DNA of 43,519 nucleotides. It comes from a bacterium D16-56 (GTDB lineage: Bacteria > Bacillota > Clostridia > Lachnospirales > Lachnospiraceae). This document shows positions 17,401-25,252 of the stretch, piece by piece. The notes under the pieces were generated by a model that ran no database searches, was not told where the DNA came from, and saw nothing but the letters and a program-made list of their open reading frames with translations. The stretch covers positions 1 through 43,519 of the forward strand of contig RAYY01000038.1 in NCBI GenBank assembly GCA_003611875.1, written 5' to 3'. A program made the translations under genes and the position numbers. Every line of letters starts with the position of its first letter. Position 1 is the first letter of the stretch.

Positions 17401-18141
17401 CTTAAAATCCTGAAGAGTAAAAAACTTCTTAGGCAATTCCAAAAAATCACCGTCTGCCGATACCTGGAACTGTACATACCCCCAGGTGCTGGCATGCACC
17501 TCCAGCCACTGCTTTGTGGGCTTTTCTTGTCTCTCAAAAGAAAGATGGTGGCTTTCCACCTCCAGTCTTACCGGCTCCTTCGCCTTTAGGGCCACCAGAA
17601 ATTCCTCTAAAAGATTCTGCCTGTTTCCTCTGCTCTTCAGCCCATCATACAGGGCTCGTGTATGAATATCCTGCATAAAAGGCGCTTCCACAAAATCCTG
17701 ATATTCAAACAACCGAAGGGCGGTCTCCTGATCCTTCCTTGCAAGCTCTGCAAAATCCTCCACCGTATTCAGGCTTTCCAGTGTCCTGCCGGACGCCTCC
17801 ACCGCTATGGAAAAAGAATACGGCACCTTCCGCTCCCCGGCATTGGTCACAAGATAAAAGGCCCCCGTAATCACATCCTTCTGGGTCAGGTACATGCTGT
17901 CGATCTCGAATGTAATGCGATTGCGGACGCCGCCGAATGCGTTATTGGCAACGCGGACACGGATGTTGGAAGAATAGACCAGCCCTTTGACAAAGCGGCT
18001 TTCCTCATCTGCCACGGTTATTGTCTTTCTTGTCACTTCTCCGGCGTAGACTGTGTCCGTCAGCTCCTCCGGACTTATAACCAGCCTTAAAGCTTCCGGG
18101 TCAAGAAGACCCTTTGCCAGCCGGTTTATTCTTTCTCTCAT
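14494..18141 (-). CDS. Large DUF5717 family protein
   Basis: A 1,215-residue cytosolic protein without signal peptide or membrane segments. The N-terminal ~120 residues look beta-rich (an Ig-like or bacterial adaptor domain with repeated Val/Ile/Phe strands). Most of the rest is helical-repeat sequence with many Leu/Tyr pairs, like TPR or HEAT arrays. The C terminus is again beta-like. It is the first gene of the operon, with an AGGTGG site before the ATG, and it is divergent from the DUF4364 gene. Gene order DUF5717-DUF5716 is one I associate with this family. No function is established to my knowledge. Confidence 0.75.
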   Translation of the reverse strand: MRERINRLAKGLLDPEALRLVISPEELTDTVYAGEVTRKTITVADEESRFVKGLVYSSNIRVRVANNAFGGVRNRITFEIDSMYLTQKDVITGAFYLVTNAGERKVPYSFSIAVEASGRTLESLNTVEDFAELARKDQETALRLFEYQDFVEAPFMQDIHTRALYDGLKSRGNRQNLLEEFLVALKAKEPVRLEVESHHLSFERQEKPTKQWLEVHASTWGYVQFQVSADGDFLELPKKFFTLQDFKDGVCQVGYIVNPARLHGGRNLGAFLIATIRDFQLVHVEAQGGDEELRLPRSTDRENLGHYLALRLQYELELLKQREKENGWQRQELPEGSRQEGSSAGKLLMGQMRQETENLRRANGETPLIVLLQAELAILEGQDSRADGLLENRRGELLDLRRDKPELYCFYQYLLHIQNKKEGQKESLVRLVKRCLLDENGHPYLFLLWLKLEPGLRENPAELLERMRRFFEQGCSSPFLYAQAFFLYRKEPHLIHRLGKFEIQVLNFAIRRELLERDVAVRISELAGAVKTYSRSGYRLLAALYEKYPEKEFLSAVCGMLIRGDCRDEKYFPWYEKALKAGVSLTGLYEYYLYSIPKDYPYLLPKEVLLYFSYEKSMDDYSRSLLYMNILKYMNQDSELYKQYERDIEKFTMEQLLSARVNRRLVVLYQHMLYKEMIDQRVARVLPAVLRSCRIKIDNPNIKYVVVCYEELEEEDAFLVKDGMAYVPLFREHSVILFQDGFGNRYANISCEKLLAMEKKDVRELLDRCYEVYPGHEMLRLQECGDIVDKGVSGEEDVMTLERISSDLKFKSLYRRRILSRIIQYYQSRAETEGNAAAGGGEYLLGINMDRLTRKERVGICETLIQQDYVKEAWARILRYGSEDIKKTRLLKMCSQMILQQIFDEDEPLLTLACDLFSKGKHDGVMLDYLCEYFNGSGKQMYKILNQAVRERVEVYDLPERLLAQQLFTGETDRMDQVFDWYAAGKKTGETLVKAYFTMKSSEYFLKGCPTKDRVFEYLEGAIEGITDFDKVPVVYLLALSRYYATLPVLEGHRLKMCQAAVGYLMSEGMVFSWFRDLGKWIPMPDSIMEQVMVEYQGDRNSTPALQVRILPEEEEYHWEEMRRVYPGIFVRQKVLFEGEILEYRVYEKKEETLTLVKEGSLSWEPDGQKKEGSRFVSLNEIGLCLALKEEGALKEKMRCYVEDSVVMEELFQVM

Positions 18142-18194
18142 AGTACCACCTGTTCAAAAATTCGTCATTTCATCTTATCTTAGCATATTTTCAC

Positions 18195-18223
18195 TTGATT
18201 TAAAAGGTTTAAATTGGTATGAT
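18195..18223 (+). promoter_or_regulatory. Sigma-A promoter of the DUF4364 gene
   Basis: TTGATT and TATGAT separated by exactly 17 bases, about 60 bases upstream of the gene start. Confidence 0.75.
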
Positions 18224-18283
18224 AAAGAAAAAGTTTAAATGACAGTTACATTTAAGCTCCTATGACATGAAAAGAGGCACGCT

Positions 18284-18814
18284 ATGTTATCGGACCCCAT
18301 GACCTTATACAAACTGATGAATCTATATATGCTCAAGCAGGTGAATTTCCCGCTGACCAATGCACAGCTGACGGAATTTTTCCTTCAGCATGAATATACC
18401 AACTATTTCACCCTGCAGCAGGCTCTGAACGAGCTGCAGGAATCCGGATTGGTCCGCGCTGAATCCTCCCACAACAGCACCCGATATGAGATCACGCGGG
18501 AGGGAGAGGACACCTTATCCTTTTTCGGCAGCAATATCTCTCCTGCCATTGTGGAGGATATGGACAACTATTTAAAGGAAAACCGTTTCCGAATGCGGAA
18601 CGAGGTCAGCACGATATCTGATTACTATAAATCCACCAACCAGGACTATATTGTTCACTGTGAGGTGCGGGAGGGCCGCAGTCCCCTGATCAATCTGGAG
18701 CTTTCCGTCCCTGATAAAGATCAGGCGGAGCTTATGTGTTCCCACTGGGAGGCACACAGCCAGGAAATCTATGCGTTCGTGATGAAGGCTCTCATGAGCG
18801 ATGAAATGCGCTAA
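18284..18814 (+). CDS. DUF4364 family winged-helix protein
   Basis: A 176-residue protein matching DUF4364, with an N-terminal winged-helix domain (about residues 1-75) like those of PadR/MarR-type regulators, and a C-terminal mixed alpha/beta domain. It is probably a DNA-binding regulator. AAAAGAGG lies six bases before the ATG. It is the only plus-strand core gene in this part and is transcribed divergently from the DUF5717 operon, so it may control that operon or itself. The target is not shown by the sequence. Confidence 0.85.
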   Translation: MLSDPMTLYKLMNLYMLKQVNFPLTNAQLTEFFLQHEYTNYFTLQQALNELQESGLVRAESSHNSTRYEITREGEDTLSFFGSNISPAIVEDMDNYLKENRFRMRNEVSTISDYYKSTNQDYIVHCEVREGRSPLINLELSVPDKDQAELMCSHWEAHSQEIYAFVMKALMSDEMR

Positions 18815-18838
18815 CGTCTTTATTTATATCATTTATCC

Positions 18839-19024
18839 CAGAGCGTGTTTGAAAATTGCTTTCTGTCAGATGTACCTTCCGCTTTGCGGGATACCTCAGG
18901 CGCTCCTTATGGGGATTTAAGCCAAATGAAGGAGACATCGCAGGCTATGTTAACTGAATTTGACCTGAACATATCACGAAGCGGAAGGTGCAGATATGGA
19001 GAATGAATCTTCAAACACGCTCTG
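18839..19024. repeat. 186-bp palindromic repeat with terminal inverted repeats
   Basis: The left end begins CAGAGCGTGTTTGAA and the right end is its exact reverse complement. Beyond these 15 bases the match continues imperfectly to about 50 bases per side, including a shared ACCTTCCGCTT block. The centre is about 75 bases without a gene. This fits a non-autonomous miniature element or a dispersed palindromic repeat. It lies directly after the DUF4364 gene and could also fold in RNA and act in 3'-end formation. Confidence 0.75.
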
Positions 19025-19196
19025 TCTTGTGAGATATATAATACCACAAACACAAAATATGCGCAATGATGTTAAAAATATCTGTGTTGCATTTTTCCTA
19101 TAAATTGTGCATGCTTTACAGCACAACATGGTATGGAGCTTTTTAGGCCGCACCTAAAAATCATTTCATTCCTGCTGCCAGCTGCAGGGGATTTTC

Positions 19197-19226
19197 CAAA
19201 AAAGAGCGGTGGCAAGCCCGCTCTTT
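19197..19226 (-). terminator. Terminator-like hairpin, minus strand
   Basis: A perfect 9-bp stem, AAAGAGCGG with CCGCTCTTT, with an eight-base loop. On the minus strand it is followed by a T-run. It may end transcription that continues past tRNA-Ser, or protect the palindromic repeat region. The rest of 19025-19359 holds a further small inverted repeat (TTGTGC/GCACAA, about 19106-19127) but no gene. Confidence 0.6.
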
Positions 19227-19359
19227 CTCTGTCATATCCATAACCTCTATTCTTAATTCCCTTTCAGTTCATCGGATTTACTTTCCTCGACGAATAATAC
19301 GATGGGATTGAAATAGCCTGCCTCATTTTCCCAATGTACTAATATTAAGGAGGTATTTC

Positions 19360-19623
19360 ATGAAGCAATATTTTTACCCTGCAAGCTTTTATACCGCTGA
19401 AGAAGGCGGCTCTTGTGTTTCTTTTCCAGATCTCCCTGAATGTTTGACTAAAGGTGATTCTATGAATGAAGCATATAAAATGGCAGCTGAAGCCCTGGGT
19501 CTTGCACTCACTGACCGCAATCTCAACCAGGAACCTCTCCCAGGTTCTTCAAGAAGCATTGATCACCAAAATATACTCCCGTTAAATAGCTGCTTAAACG
19601 GACAAAGCAAGAAATTAAAATAA
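19360..19623 (+). CDS. Orphan HicB-like antitoxin, possibly decayed
   Basis: An 87-residue protein. The N-terminal ~55 residues fit HicB: Tyr-Pro-Ala, Glu-Glu-Gly-Gly, Phe-Pro-Asp-Leu-Pro-Glu-Cys-Leu-Thr, then Ala-Ala-Glu-Ala-Leu-Gly-Leu-Ala-Leu. The C terminus is not like the usual HicB DNA-binding domain. AAGGAGG lies eight bases before the ATG. No hicA toxin gene is found on either side. It is probably a remnant or a solitary regulator. Confidence 0.65.
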   Translation: MKQYFYPASFYTAEEGGSCVSFPDLPECLTKGDSMNEAYKMAAEALGLALTDRNLNQEPLPGSSRSIDHQNILPLNSCLNGQSKKLK

Positions 19624-19627
19624 AAAA

Positions 19628-19718
19628 CGGAGACGGTGGGATTCGAACCCACGTACCGGTTATGAGCCGGTAAACGCATTTCGAGTGCGCCGCGTTACGA
19701 CCACTTCGCTACATCTCC
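19628..19718 (-). tRNA. tRNA-Ser (anticodon CGA)
   Basis: Read on the minus strand, the acceptor stem GGAGATG pairs with CGTCTCC, the anticodon arm GCGCA/TGCGT has loop CTCGAAA, and the long variable arm ACCGG/CCGGT is typical of serine tRNA. The T arm contains GTTCGAATC. The discriminator base is G, the CCA end is not encoded, and a T-run follows. Confidence 0.97.
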
Positions 19719-19767
19719 AAAAATACTGACCAAATTATTATACATGATATTAGGCAAATTGTAAATG

Positions 19768-19800
19768 GGCGGCATCGAATTTTTTTAATTCAATACCGCC
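19768..19800 (-). terminator. Terminator-like hairpin after the amidase gene
   Basis: On the minus-strand RNA a 14-bp stem with two G-U pairs closes around an A-rich loop. The same sequence has C-A mismatches on the other strand, so the hairpin favours the minus strand. The following T-run is weak. Confidence 0.5.
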
Positions 19801-19812
19801 TATCTGCCTGAC

Positions 19813-21099
19813 TTAATTTTTAAAGAACAGCTCCACTCCGTCTGCCAATCCGTTCCCCAGCTTATCCAGGGAAGCTGCCGAGTGATCAGAACCCTTATCC
19901 CCCAGCTCAATATCCACAGACGGGACCGTTGAATAAGAAGTCTGGGTCAGATCCATATCGATCTTCCCGCCGGAGTAAATCTTGGCGCCCACACCCTTCA
20001 GACCTGCAATCAGGCTGTCTCCCAAAGCATGATGCTGCTGCCAATGAGAAGCCACTGGCTCCATGGCCCGGTAAGAGGCAATATTAGGAACACTCATGTA
20101 AAAGGCTCCCTTGTCATTGGTGGTAGAATCATAATGGAGAGCAATATGACAATCTGCCATATTATTGGCAATCACGGTCCGGGCAATGTTGTCAAGCTGC
20201 ACATCATCGGATTCCCGGATCATCAGCACATCAAAGCCTCTTGCCAAAAGCTTTTCCTTCAGCACCATGGCCAGTGCCAGCGTAACCTTAGCCTCTGGTG
20301 TACCGTCAGAAAAGGTCATTCCAGAACTAACTGCAATGGCAGTGGTAGCCCCTGCCGCCGTGCTTCCGCCGGTTACTTTAGGTGTGCCGTCCGGATGGCA
20401 TAGTGTCTTTACACTAGAACCTCCCGATGTACCGTGCCCTGCATTCACACAGACTACTTTTCCTTTGCGGTTTGCTCCCTCTGCCTTGTAAAGAATCGCT
20501 TTTCCGGAATTAATCTTCGAAAAGTCTGCATATTTCCAACCGGAATTTAGTCCCACCTCTCCGGCCTGGGCAGATGTTCCCTGGGATGCTGCGGCTGTGG
20601 TTTCCAAAGGCGCGGGCTGGGTTGTAGTGAGGAACTGGGAAGACATATAACATTCCCTGCCCTGGTATATAACCCGGCTCCAGGATTGGCTGTATCCCGT
20701 GCGCTTAATCGATTCCCCCTGATTCATAGCGCCCACAACAGATGCTTTTGTCCCTGGAAAATCACGTACATTCACATTGCTTCCACTTACATACACCGTC
20801 TCGTCCCGTGCCTCCATCTCCGGTGCCGTTTCCTTGGTAATCTCCGCCCCTACCGGACTGCTCTCTGCTTTGCGCGGCGGATTCTGGACCGTATCAGAGG
20901 CTTCTGACGGAGCCAAAGCTTCCCGTTCCTCTTTTTCTTCTTCTGTCTCGGAAATGCCGGTCAGCTCAATCTTTTCATATTTCTTCATCTGACACCCGGT
21001 CGAGACGGCTGCCGCTGCAGCTAAAAGCCCTGCGGCTGCCAGAATGGCTCTCCAGCTCCCTGTTCGTTCTTCTTTTCTGCCGAATTTTATTTTTCTCAC
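19813..21099 (-). CDS. Secreted N-acetylmuramoyl-L-alanine amidase with SH3 domain
   Basis: A 428-residue exported enzyme that cleaves the amide bond between muramic acid and the peptide stem. An N-terminal membrane segment at about 17-35 ends in Ser-Thr-Gly-Cys, a possible lipobox, though Ser at -3 is unusual. Then comes an acidic linker, an SH3b domain at about 100-160 (Val-Asn-Val-Arg), a Ser/Thr-rich linker, and an Amidase_3 catalytic domain from about 210 with Asn-Ala-Gly-His-Gly and later His-Tyr-Asp and Asp-Ile-Glu residues. The start is GTG, overlapping the mnmA stop. Confidence 0.88.
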   Translation of the reverse strand: MRKIKFGRKEERTGSWRAILAAAGLLAAAAAVSTGCQMKKYEKIELTGISETEEEKEEREALAPSEASDTVQNPPRKAESSPVGAEITKETAPEMEARDETVYVSGSNVNVRDFPGTKASVVGAMNQGESIKRTGYSQSWSRVIYQGRECYMSSQFLTTTQPAPLETTAAASQGTSAQAGEVGLNSGWKYADFSKINSGKAILYKAEGANRKGKVVCVNAGHGTSGGSSVKTLCHPDGTPKVTGGSTAAGATTAIAVSSGMTFSDGTPEAKVTLALAMVLKEKLLARGFDVLMIRESDDVQLDNIARTVIANNMADCHIALHYDSTTNDKGAFYMSVPNIASYRAMEPVASHWQQHHALGDSLIAGLKGVGAKIYSGGKIDMDLTQTSYSTVPSVDIELGDKGSDHSAASLDKLGNGLADGVELFFKN

Positions 21100-22169
21100 T
21101 GAATCGTTCCTCCTCCCATCACATAGCCGTTATCATAAAATACTGCTGCCTGTCCAGGTGTTACTGCCCGAACCGGTTCCAGGAACCGGCATTCTACCTG
21201 ATTTCTTCCGATCTCGCGTATCACAGCAGGCGCTCCTTTATGGCTGTACCGAATTTTGACCCTCATCTGGCGTTCCTCTCCATGAAGGCCGTCGATAGCC
21301 ATCCAGTTCAGTTTATCACAAATCAGAATATCCGTAAATACATCATTTCCATTTCCAATCACGACCTCATTGGTCTCCGGGCGGATTTCCACCACAAAAA
21401 CCGGCCTTCCCATGGAAAGATTCAATCCCTTTCGCTGACCCACCGTGTAATGGATAATTCCCTTATGACGCCCGATTACATTTCCATCTAAATCCACAAA
21501 ATTACCAGGCTCCGGCACATACCTGGCCTCCCGCCGGATAAATCCGGCATAATCCCGATCCGGAATAAAGCAGATTTCCTGACTGTCAGCCTTGCGGGCC
21601 ACAGAAAGTCCCAGTTCCTCGGCCATCTGGCGAATTTCCTCCTTTGTATAGGCCCCTACTGGCATCAAGGTACGGGCAAGCTGCTGCTGGGTCAGGTTAT
21701 AAAGGGCATAAGTTTGATCCTTTGCCTCAGTTACGGAGCTTTTCAGGGCAAATCTTCCGTTTTCCAGCCGTTCTATCTGTGCATAATGCCCGGTTGCTAT
21801 ATACTCTGCTCCCACCCCAAGGCTTCGCTCTAAAAGAGCCTCCCATTTCACATACCGGTTGCAGGCAATACAAGGATTGGGAGTCCTGCCCTTTATGTAT
21901 TCCTCTGCAAAATAGTCCATAACATTGGCCTTAAATTCTTTTTTAAAGTTCATCACATAATGGGGGATCCCTATCTGCCAGGCCACCTGTCTGGCATCCT
22001 CCACAGCCTGCAGGCCGCAGCACCCGCCGTTCTCTGCCGTCTGTTCCGGTTCCTCATCCTGCCAGATCTGCATGGTAATGCCTATAACCTCATGACCCTG
22101 CTTCTGCAAAAGCCAGGCGGCTACCGATGAATCGACGCCGCCTGACATGCCTACCACTACCTTACTCAT
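21096..22169 (-). CDS. mnmA: tRNA 2-thiouridylase MnmA
   Basis: A 357-residue enzyme that puts sulfur on U34 of tRNA-Lys, -Glu and -Gln. The PP-loop Gly-Met-Ser-Gly-Gly-Val-Asp-Ser-Ser is at about 7-15. The catalytic pair is Cys103 (in Ala-Cys-Asn) and Cys200 (in Gln-Glu-Ile-Cys-Phe). The C-terminal beta domain is present. The ATG overlaps the iscU stop. An upstream TTG at 22172 is less likely. Clustering with iscS and iscU is logical because IscS supplies the sulfur. Confidence 0.97.
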   Translation of the reverse strand: MSKVVVGMSGGVDSSVAAWLLQKQGHEVIGITMQIWQDEEPEQTAENGGCCGLQAVEDARQVAWQIGIPHYVMNFKKEFKANVMDYFAEEYIKGRTPNPCIACNRYVKWEALLERSLGVGAEYIATGHYAQIERLENGRFALKSSVTEAKDQTYALYNLTQQQLARTLMPVGAYTKEEIRQMAEELGLSVARKADSQEICFIPDRDYAGFIRREARYVPEPGNFVDLDGNVIGRHKGIIHYTVGQRKGLNLSMGRPVFVVEIRPETNEVVIGNGNDVFTDILICDKLNWMAIDGLHGEERQMRVKIRYSHKGAPAVIREIGRNQVECRFLEPVRAVTPGQAAVFYDNGYVMGGGTIQ

Positions 22170-22606
22170 CAATATTCCTCGTCTTCGTCATGCTCACTGA
22201 TATCACTCTTTGGCTGAACCAGCCCTTCAATCTCAATCTCGTTTTTCTGAGCATAATCCCACAGAGCCGCGTGAATGGCCTCCTCTGCCAGCAGGGAACA
22301 ATGGACCTTTACCGGAGGCAGCCCGTCAAGAGCCTCCATAACGGCTTTGTTCGTAACCGCCATGGCCTCCTGCACGGTCTTTCCCTTTACCATCTCCGTA
22401 GCCATACTGCTGGTAGCCACGGCAGCGCCGCAGCCAAAGGTCTTAAATTTCACATCCCGGATGACCTGGTTCTCATCAATGTCCAGATAAATCCGCATAA
22501 TATCGCCGCATTTTGCATTTCCTACGGTTCCCATGCCGCTGGGATTCTCAATCTCTCCCACATTTCTTGGGTGTTCAAAATGATCCATGACTTTTTCTGT
22601 ATACAT
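22169..22606 (-). CDS. iscU: IscU/NifU-like Fe-S scaffold protein
   Basis: A 145-residue scaffold that receives sulfur from IscS and builds Fe-S clusters. The three ligand cysteines are at Cys33 (Lys-Cys-Gly-Asp), Cys59 (Gly-Cys-Gly) and Cys103 (Val-His-Cys-Ser), and Asp35 is present. The acidic C-terminal tail (about 125-145) is longer than in the core domain. I chose the ATG at 22606, which has AGGAGA upstream. An earlier in-frame start at 22630 is possible. Symbol nifU is also used for this class. Confidence 0.95.
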   Translation of the reverse strand: MYTEKVMDHFEHPRNVGEIENPSGMGTVGNAKCGDIMRIYLDIDENQVIRDVKFKTFGCGAAVATSSMATEMVKGKTVQEAMAVTNKAVMEALDGLPPVKVHCSLLAEEAIHAALWDYAQKNEIEIEGLVQPKSDISEHDEDEEY

Positions 22607-22755
22607 ATCTCTTTCTCCTGTCTGCTGCATTTTACTAAGGCTGTTTCCAGCCCTTTACCGATGCTTTTTGTCAAAAATATCTCCTGTTTTCTTTTCCATG
22701 CCTCTTTTCATTGGGAATCTTGCTGCAATCCATCCCGTTCTTCTTCCTTGGTTTG

Positions 22756-23937
22756 TTATTTTCTCGCCTTCATAAAATCTTCATACAATGGCGACATGTT
22801 TCGGAGTCTCTGTACAATCTCTTTGATGGATTCTACCACAAAATCCATCTCCTCCTTTGTATTTTCCTCGCTCATAGTCAGACGCAGAGACCCATGGGCA
22901 ATCTCATGAGGCAGACCAATCGCCAAAAGCACATGAGACGGATCTAAAGAGCCGGAGGTACAGGCCGAACCACTGGAACCGCAGATCCCTTTCCCGTCCA
23001 GCATGATCAGCAAGGACTCACCCTCAATAAACTGAAATGCAAAGTTGGCATTATTGGGCAATCGATTAACCCGATCACCGTTAATGCGGGTATAGGGGAT
23101 TTCTTCCATCACCCGCTCCATCAGATAATCCCTTAACTCCCGCTCATGACAGGCACGCTCCTCCATGTTGGAGAACGCAATCTGAGCCGCCTTGCCAAAG
23201 CCCACAATTCCAGGAACATTTTCAGTTCCGGCCCGCCGTTTGCGTTCCTGAGCGCCGCCATGTATAAAGGATCGAATCTTCACCCCGGTACGAATATATA
23301 AAAATCCAATTCCCTTTGGGCCATTAATCTTGTGTCCGCTGGCGCTCATCATATCAATATGAAGATCATCCACTTGAATGGGAAGATGTCCGTAAGCCTG
23401 CACGGCGTCTGTATGAAACAGGATCCCATGCTCCTTTGCGATTTCTCCTATCTTACGAATTGGCTGTATGGTTCCGATCTCATTATTGGCAAACATGATC
23501 GAAATCAAAATTGTGGAAGGCCGGATCGCCTTTTTCAGCTCCTCCAGCTTTACCACACCGTTCTCGTCCACATCCAGATAGGTTATTTCAAATCCCTGCT
23601 TTTCCAGATATTCGCAAGTATGCAAAACCGCGTGATGCTCAATCCTGCTGGTGATAATATGATTCCCCTTTTCCCGGTATGCATCCGCTGCCGCCTTGAT
23701 AGCCCAATTGTCAGCCTCTGTGCCGCAGCCGGTAAAATAAATCTCTCGTGCCTGAGCGCCGATAGAACCGGCAATGATCTCCCGTGCCTCCAATACTGCC
23801 TGCTTTGCCGACGCAGCAAAATCATACACAGAAGACGGATTCCCATAATACTCCGTAAAATAGGGAAGCATCGCTTCCGCCACCTCTGGTTTTGTCCTTG
23901 TGGTCGCGGCATTATCCAGATATATTATCTTCTTCAT
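22756..23937 (-). CDS. iscS: Cysteine desulfurase
   Basis: A 393-residue PLP enzyme that converts cysteine to alanine and passes on the sulfur. The PLP lysine is Lys203 (Ser-Gly-His-Lys), and the active-site cysteine is Cys326 in Ser-Gly-Ser-Ala-Cys-Thr-Ser-Gly. AAGGTGG precedes the ATG. It is the first gene of an operon with iscU, mnmA and an amidase, read from the promoter at 24018-24046. No iscR-like gene is visible nearby. Confidence 0.97.
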   Translation of the reverse strand: MKKIIYLDNAATTRTKPEVAEAMLPYFTEYYGNPSSVYDFAASAKQAVLEAREIIAGSIGAQAREIYFTGCGTEADNWAIKAAADAYREKGNHIITSRIEHHAVLHTCEYLEKQGFEITYLDVDENGVVKLEELKKAIRPSTILISIMFANNEIGTIQPIRKIGEIAKEHGILFHTDAVQAYGHLPIQVDDLHIDMMSASGHKINGPKGIGFLYIRTGVKIRSFIHGGAQERKRRAGTENVPGIVGFGKAAQIAFSNMEERACHERELRDYLMERVMEEIPYTRINGDRVNRLPNNANFAFQFIEGESLLIMLDGKGICGSSGSACTSGSLDPSHVLLAIGLPHEIAHGSLRLTMSEENTKEEMDFVVESIKEIVQRLRNMSPLYEDFMKARK

Positions 23938-24017
23938 CTATAAAAATCCACCTTTCCGGAAATTTTATTTCCTGATCGCGCAGCTTTTGCAGGTAAGCCT
24001 GCCTTACTGCTGTATTC

Positions 24018-24046
24018 ATTATAACACCAAATCCATACTGTTTCAA
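24018..24046 (-). promoter_or_regulatory. Sigma-A promoter of the iscS operon
   Basis: On the minus strand TTGAAA and a perfect TATAAT are separated by exactly 17 bases. It lies about 80 bases upstream of the iscS start. Confidence 0.85.
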
Positions 24047-24332
24047 TATGAAATAAAAATATCATTGTCAGCAGCCTGTCCGCTGCTCCTCTATAGATTC
24101 TGAAAAACAAATCTTCCCTATCGAATTCCTCCTGCTATTAACAATATATTCAAAAATTTCTGAATTGCCATTGCTTTTCGCGTCAATCACCAGCTTCCCT
24201 ATAAGCAGCTTTTTTTTATATGACAGGTTTTATTATAATCGATTTCCCACCCCTTTACAACCAAAATCTTTCCCCTGTTCTACTCCTTTGATTCCACCAT
24301 ATATTATAATAATTTCCCCTTTTGGAGAACCC

Positions 24333-25199
24333 ATGATATCAATATCTGAGCTTTCCCCCAAAAAACGCGCCTTTCTCACCGGCACCATCCTTCTCACCAG
24401 CACAGGCTTTGCCTGCCGGGTGCTTGGCTTTTTCTACCGCATTTTCCTTTCCCGAACAATCGGCGCAGAGGGCCTTGGCGTCTACAACATGGTACACCCG
24501 ATATTCGGCATTTGTTTTGCCTTGTGCGCAGGCTCCATTCAGACCGCCCTTTCACAGCATATTGCCTCCCACATAGCCAGAGGACGTTCCATTTTCAGAA
24601 CTGGCATTGTGATTTCTATGACCATGTCTTTTGTACTTGCCTTTCTGATCTGCCGCCATGCTCAGTTTTTAGCAAGTGCGGTGTTAATGGAGCCGCGCTG
24701 CGCACCCTTTCTTCCCATAATGGGCATCTCTGTACCCTTTGCGGCTTTCCATGCCTGCATCAATGGCTACTACTATGGCGTGCAAAAATCCCATGTTCCC
24801 GCCTTTTCCCAGGTAGCGGAACAAATCATCCGCATGGCTGCCGTATTTCTTATTGCAAGCTATTGGATGGCCTCCGGACACACCATTACCGTTATGCTGG
24901 CTGCCTACGGACATCTGGTAGGGGAAGCTGCCTCTGCTGTGTTCACCCTGCTCTGTCTGTATCTGTTTCCCCCGCAGACCGAGGTTATTTCTGCCGGCCT
25001 TCTCTCCCCTGACACTGCTGCCCCTCTGATGGCCCTGGCCCTTCCCCTGATGGGCAACCGGCTGGTGCTGAACCTCCTTTGCAGTGCCGAAGCTATCTGG
25101 ATTCCCAGCCGTCTGCAGATGTCCGGCCTGAAAAGCGACCAGGCTTTTGCTGTTTACGGCGTACTGACGGGAATGGCCCTGCCGGCTGGTGTCAAGTAA
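24333..25199 (+). CDS. SpoVB/MATE-like polysaccharide flippase, truncated by the integrative element
   Basis: A 288-residue protein with an N-terminal flippase pattern (Leu-Thr-Gly-Thr, Arg-Val-Leu-Gly-Phe-Phe-Tyr-Arg, Gly-Ala-Glu-Gly-Leu-Gly-Val-Tyr) and several membrane segments. The family exports cell-wall precursors or is needed for spore cortex (SpoVB). Full-length members have about 450-540 residues with 14 membrane segments. Here the frame leaves the family pattern after Gly-Met-Ala-Leu-Pro and stops five codons later, exactly where the element begins. GGAG lies six bases before the ATG at 24333. The 3' half should lie beyond the right end of the element, outside this window. Confidence 0.85.
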   Translation: MISISELSPKKRAFLTGTILLTSTGFACRVLGFFYRIFLSRTIGAEGLGVYNMVHPIFGICFALCAGSIQTALSQHIASHIARGRSIFRTGIVISMTMSFVLAFLICRHAQFLASAVLMEPRCAPFLPIMGISVPFAAFHACINGYYYGVQKSHVPAFSQVAEQIIRMAAVFLIASYWMASGHTITVMLAAYGHLVGEAASAVFTLLCLYLFPPQTEVISAGLLSPDTAAPLMALALPLMGNRLVLNLLCSAEAIWIPSRLQMSGLKSDQAFAVYGVLTGMALPAGVK

Positions 25200-25200
25200 G
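25180..25200. other. Presumed attachment-site junction (attL or attR) of the element
   Basis: The flippase reading frame loses its family pattern immediately after a Leu-Pro pair (CTGCCG). The stop follows within about 15 bases, and the first element gene ends 53 bases later. The dinucleotide GG at about 25187-25190 is a possible crossover core. The opposite junction is needed to prove it. Confidence 0.4.
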
Positions 25201-25252
25201 GGAATAAAGAATATCTACCCAAACGGAGCGAAGCGGAGTCTGGGTTTCCCCT

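Noticed and set aside
19624-19740. tRNA-Ser as attachment site of an element
   Set aside because: No integrase or repeated tRNA end is visible nearby. The HicB-like gene is not enough.
24165-24332. Earlier start of the flippase gene
   Set aside because: The added residues are Pro/Phe-rich and unlike the family, and GGAG lies before the ATG at 24333.
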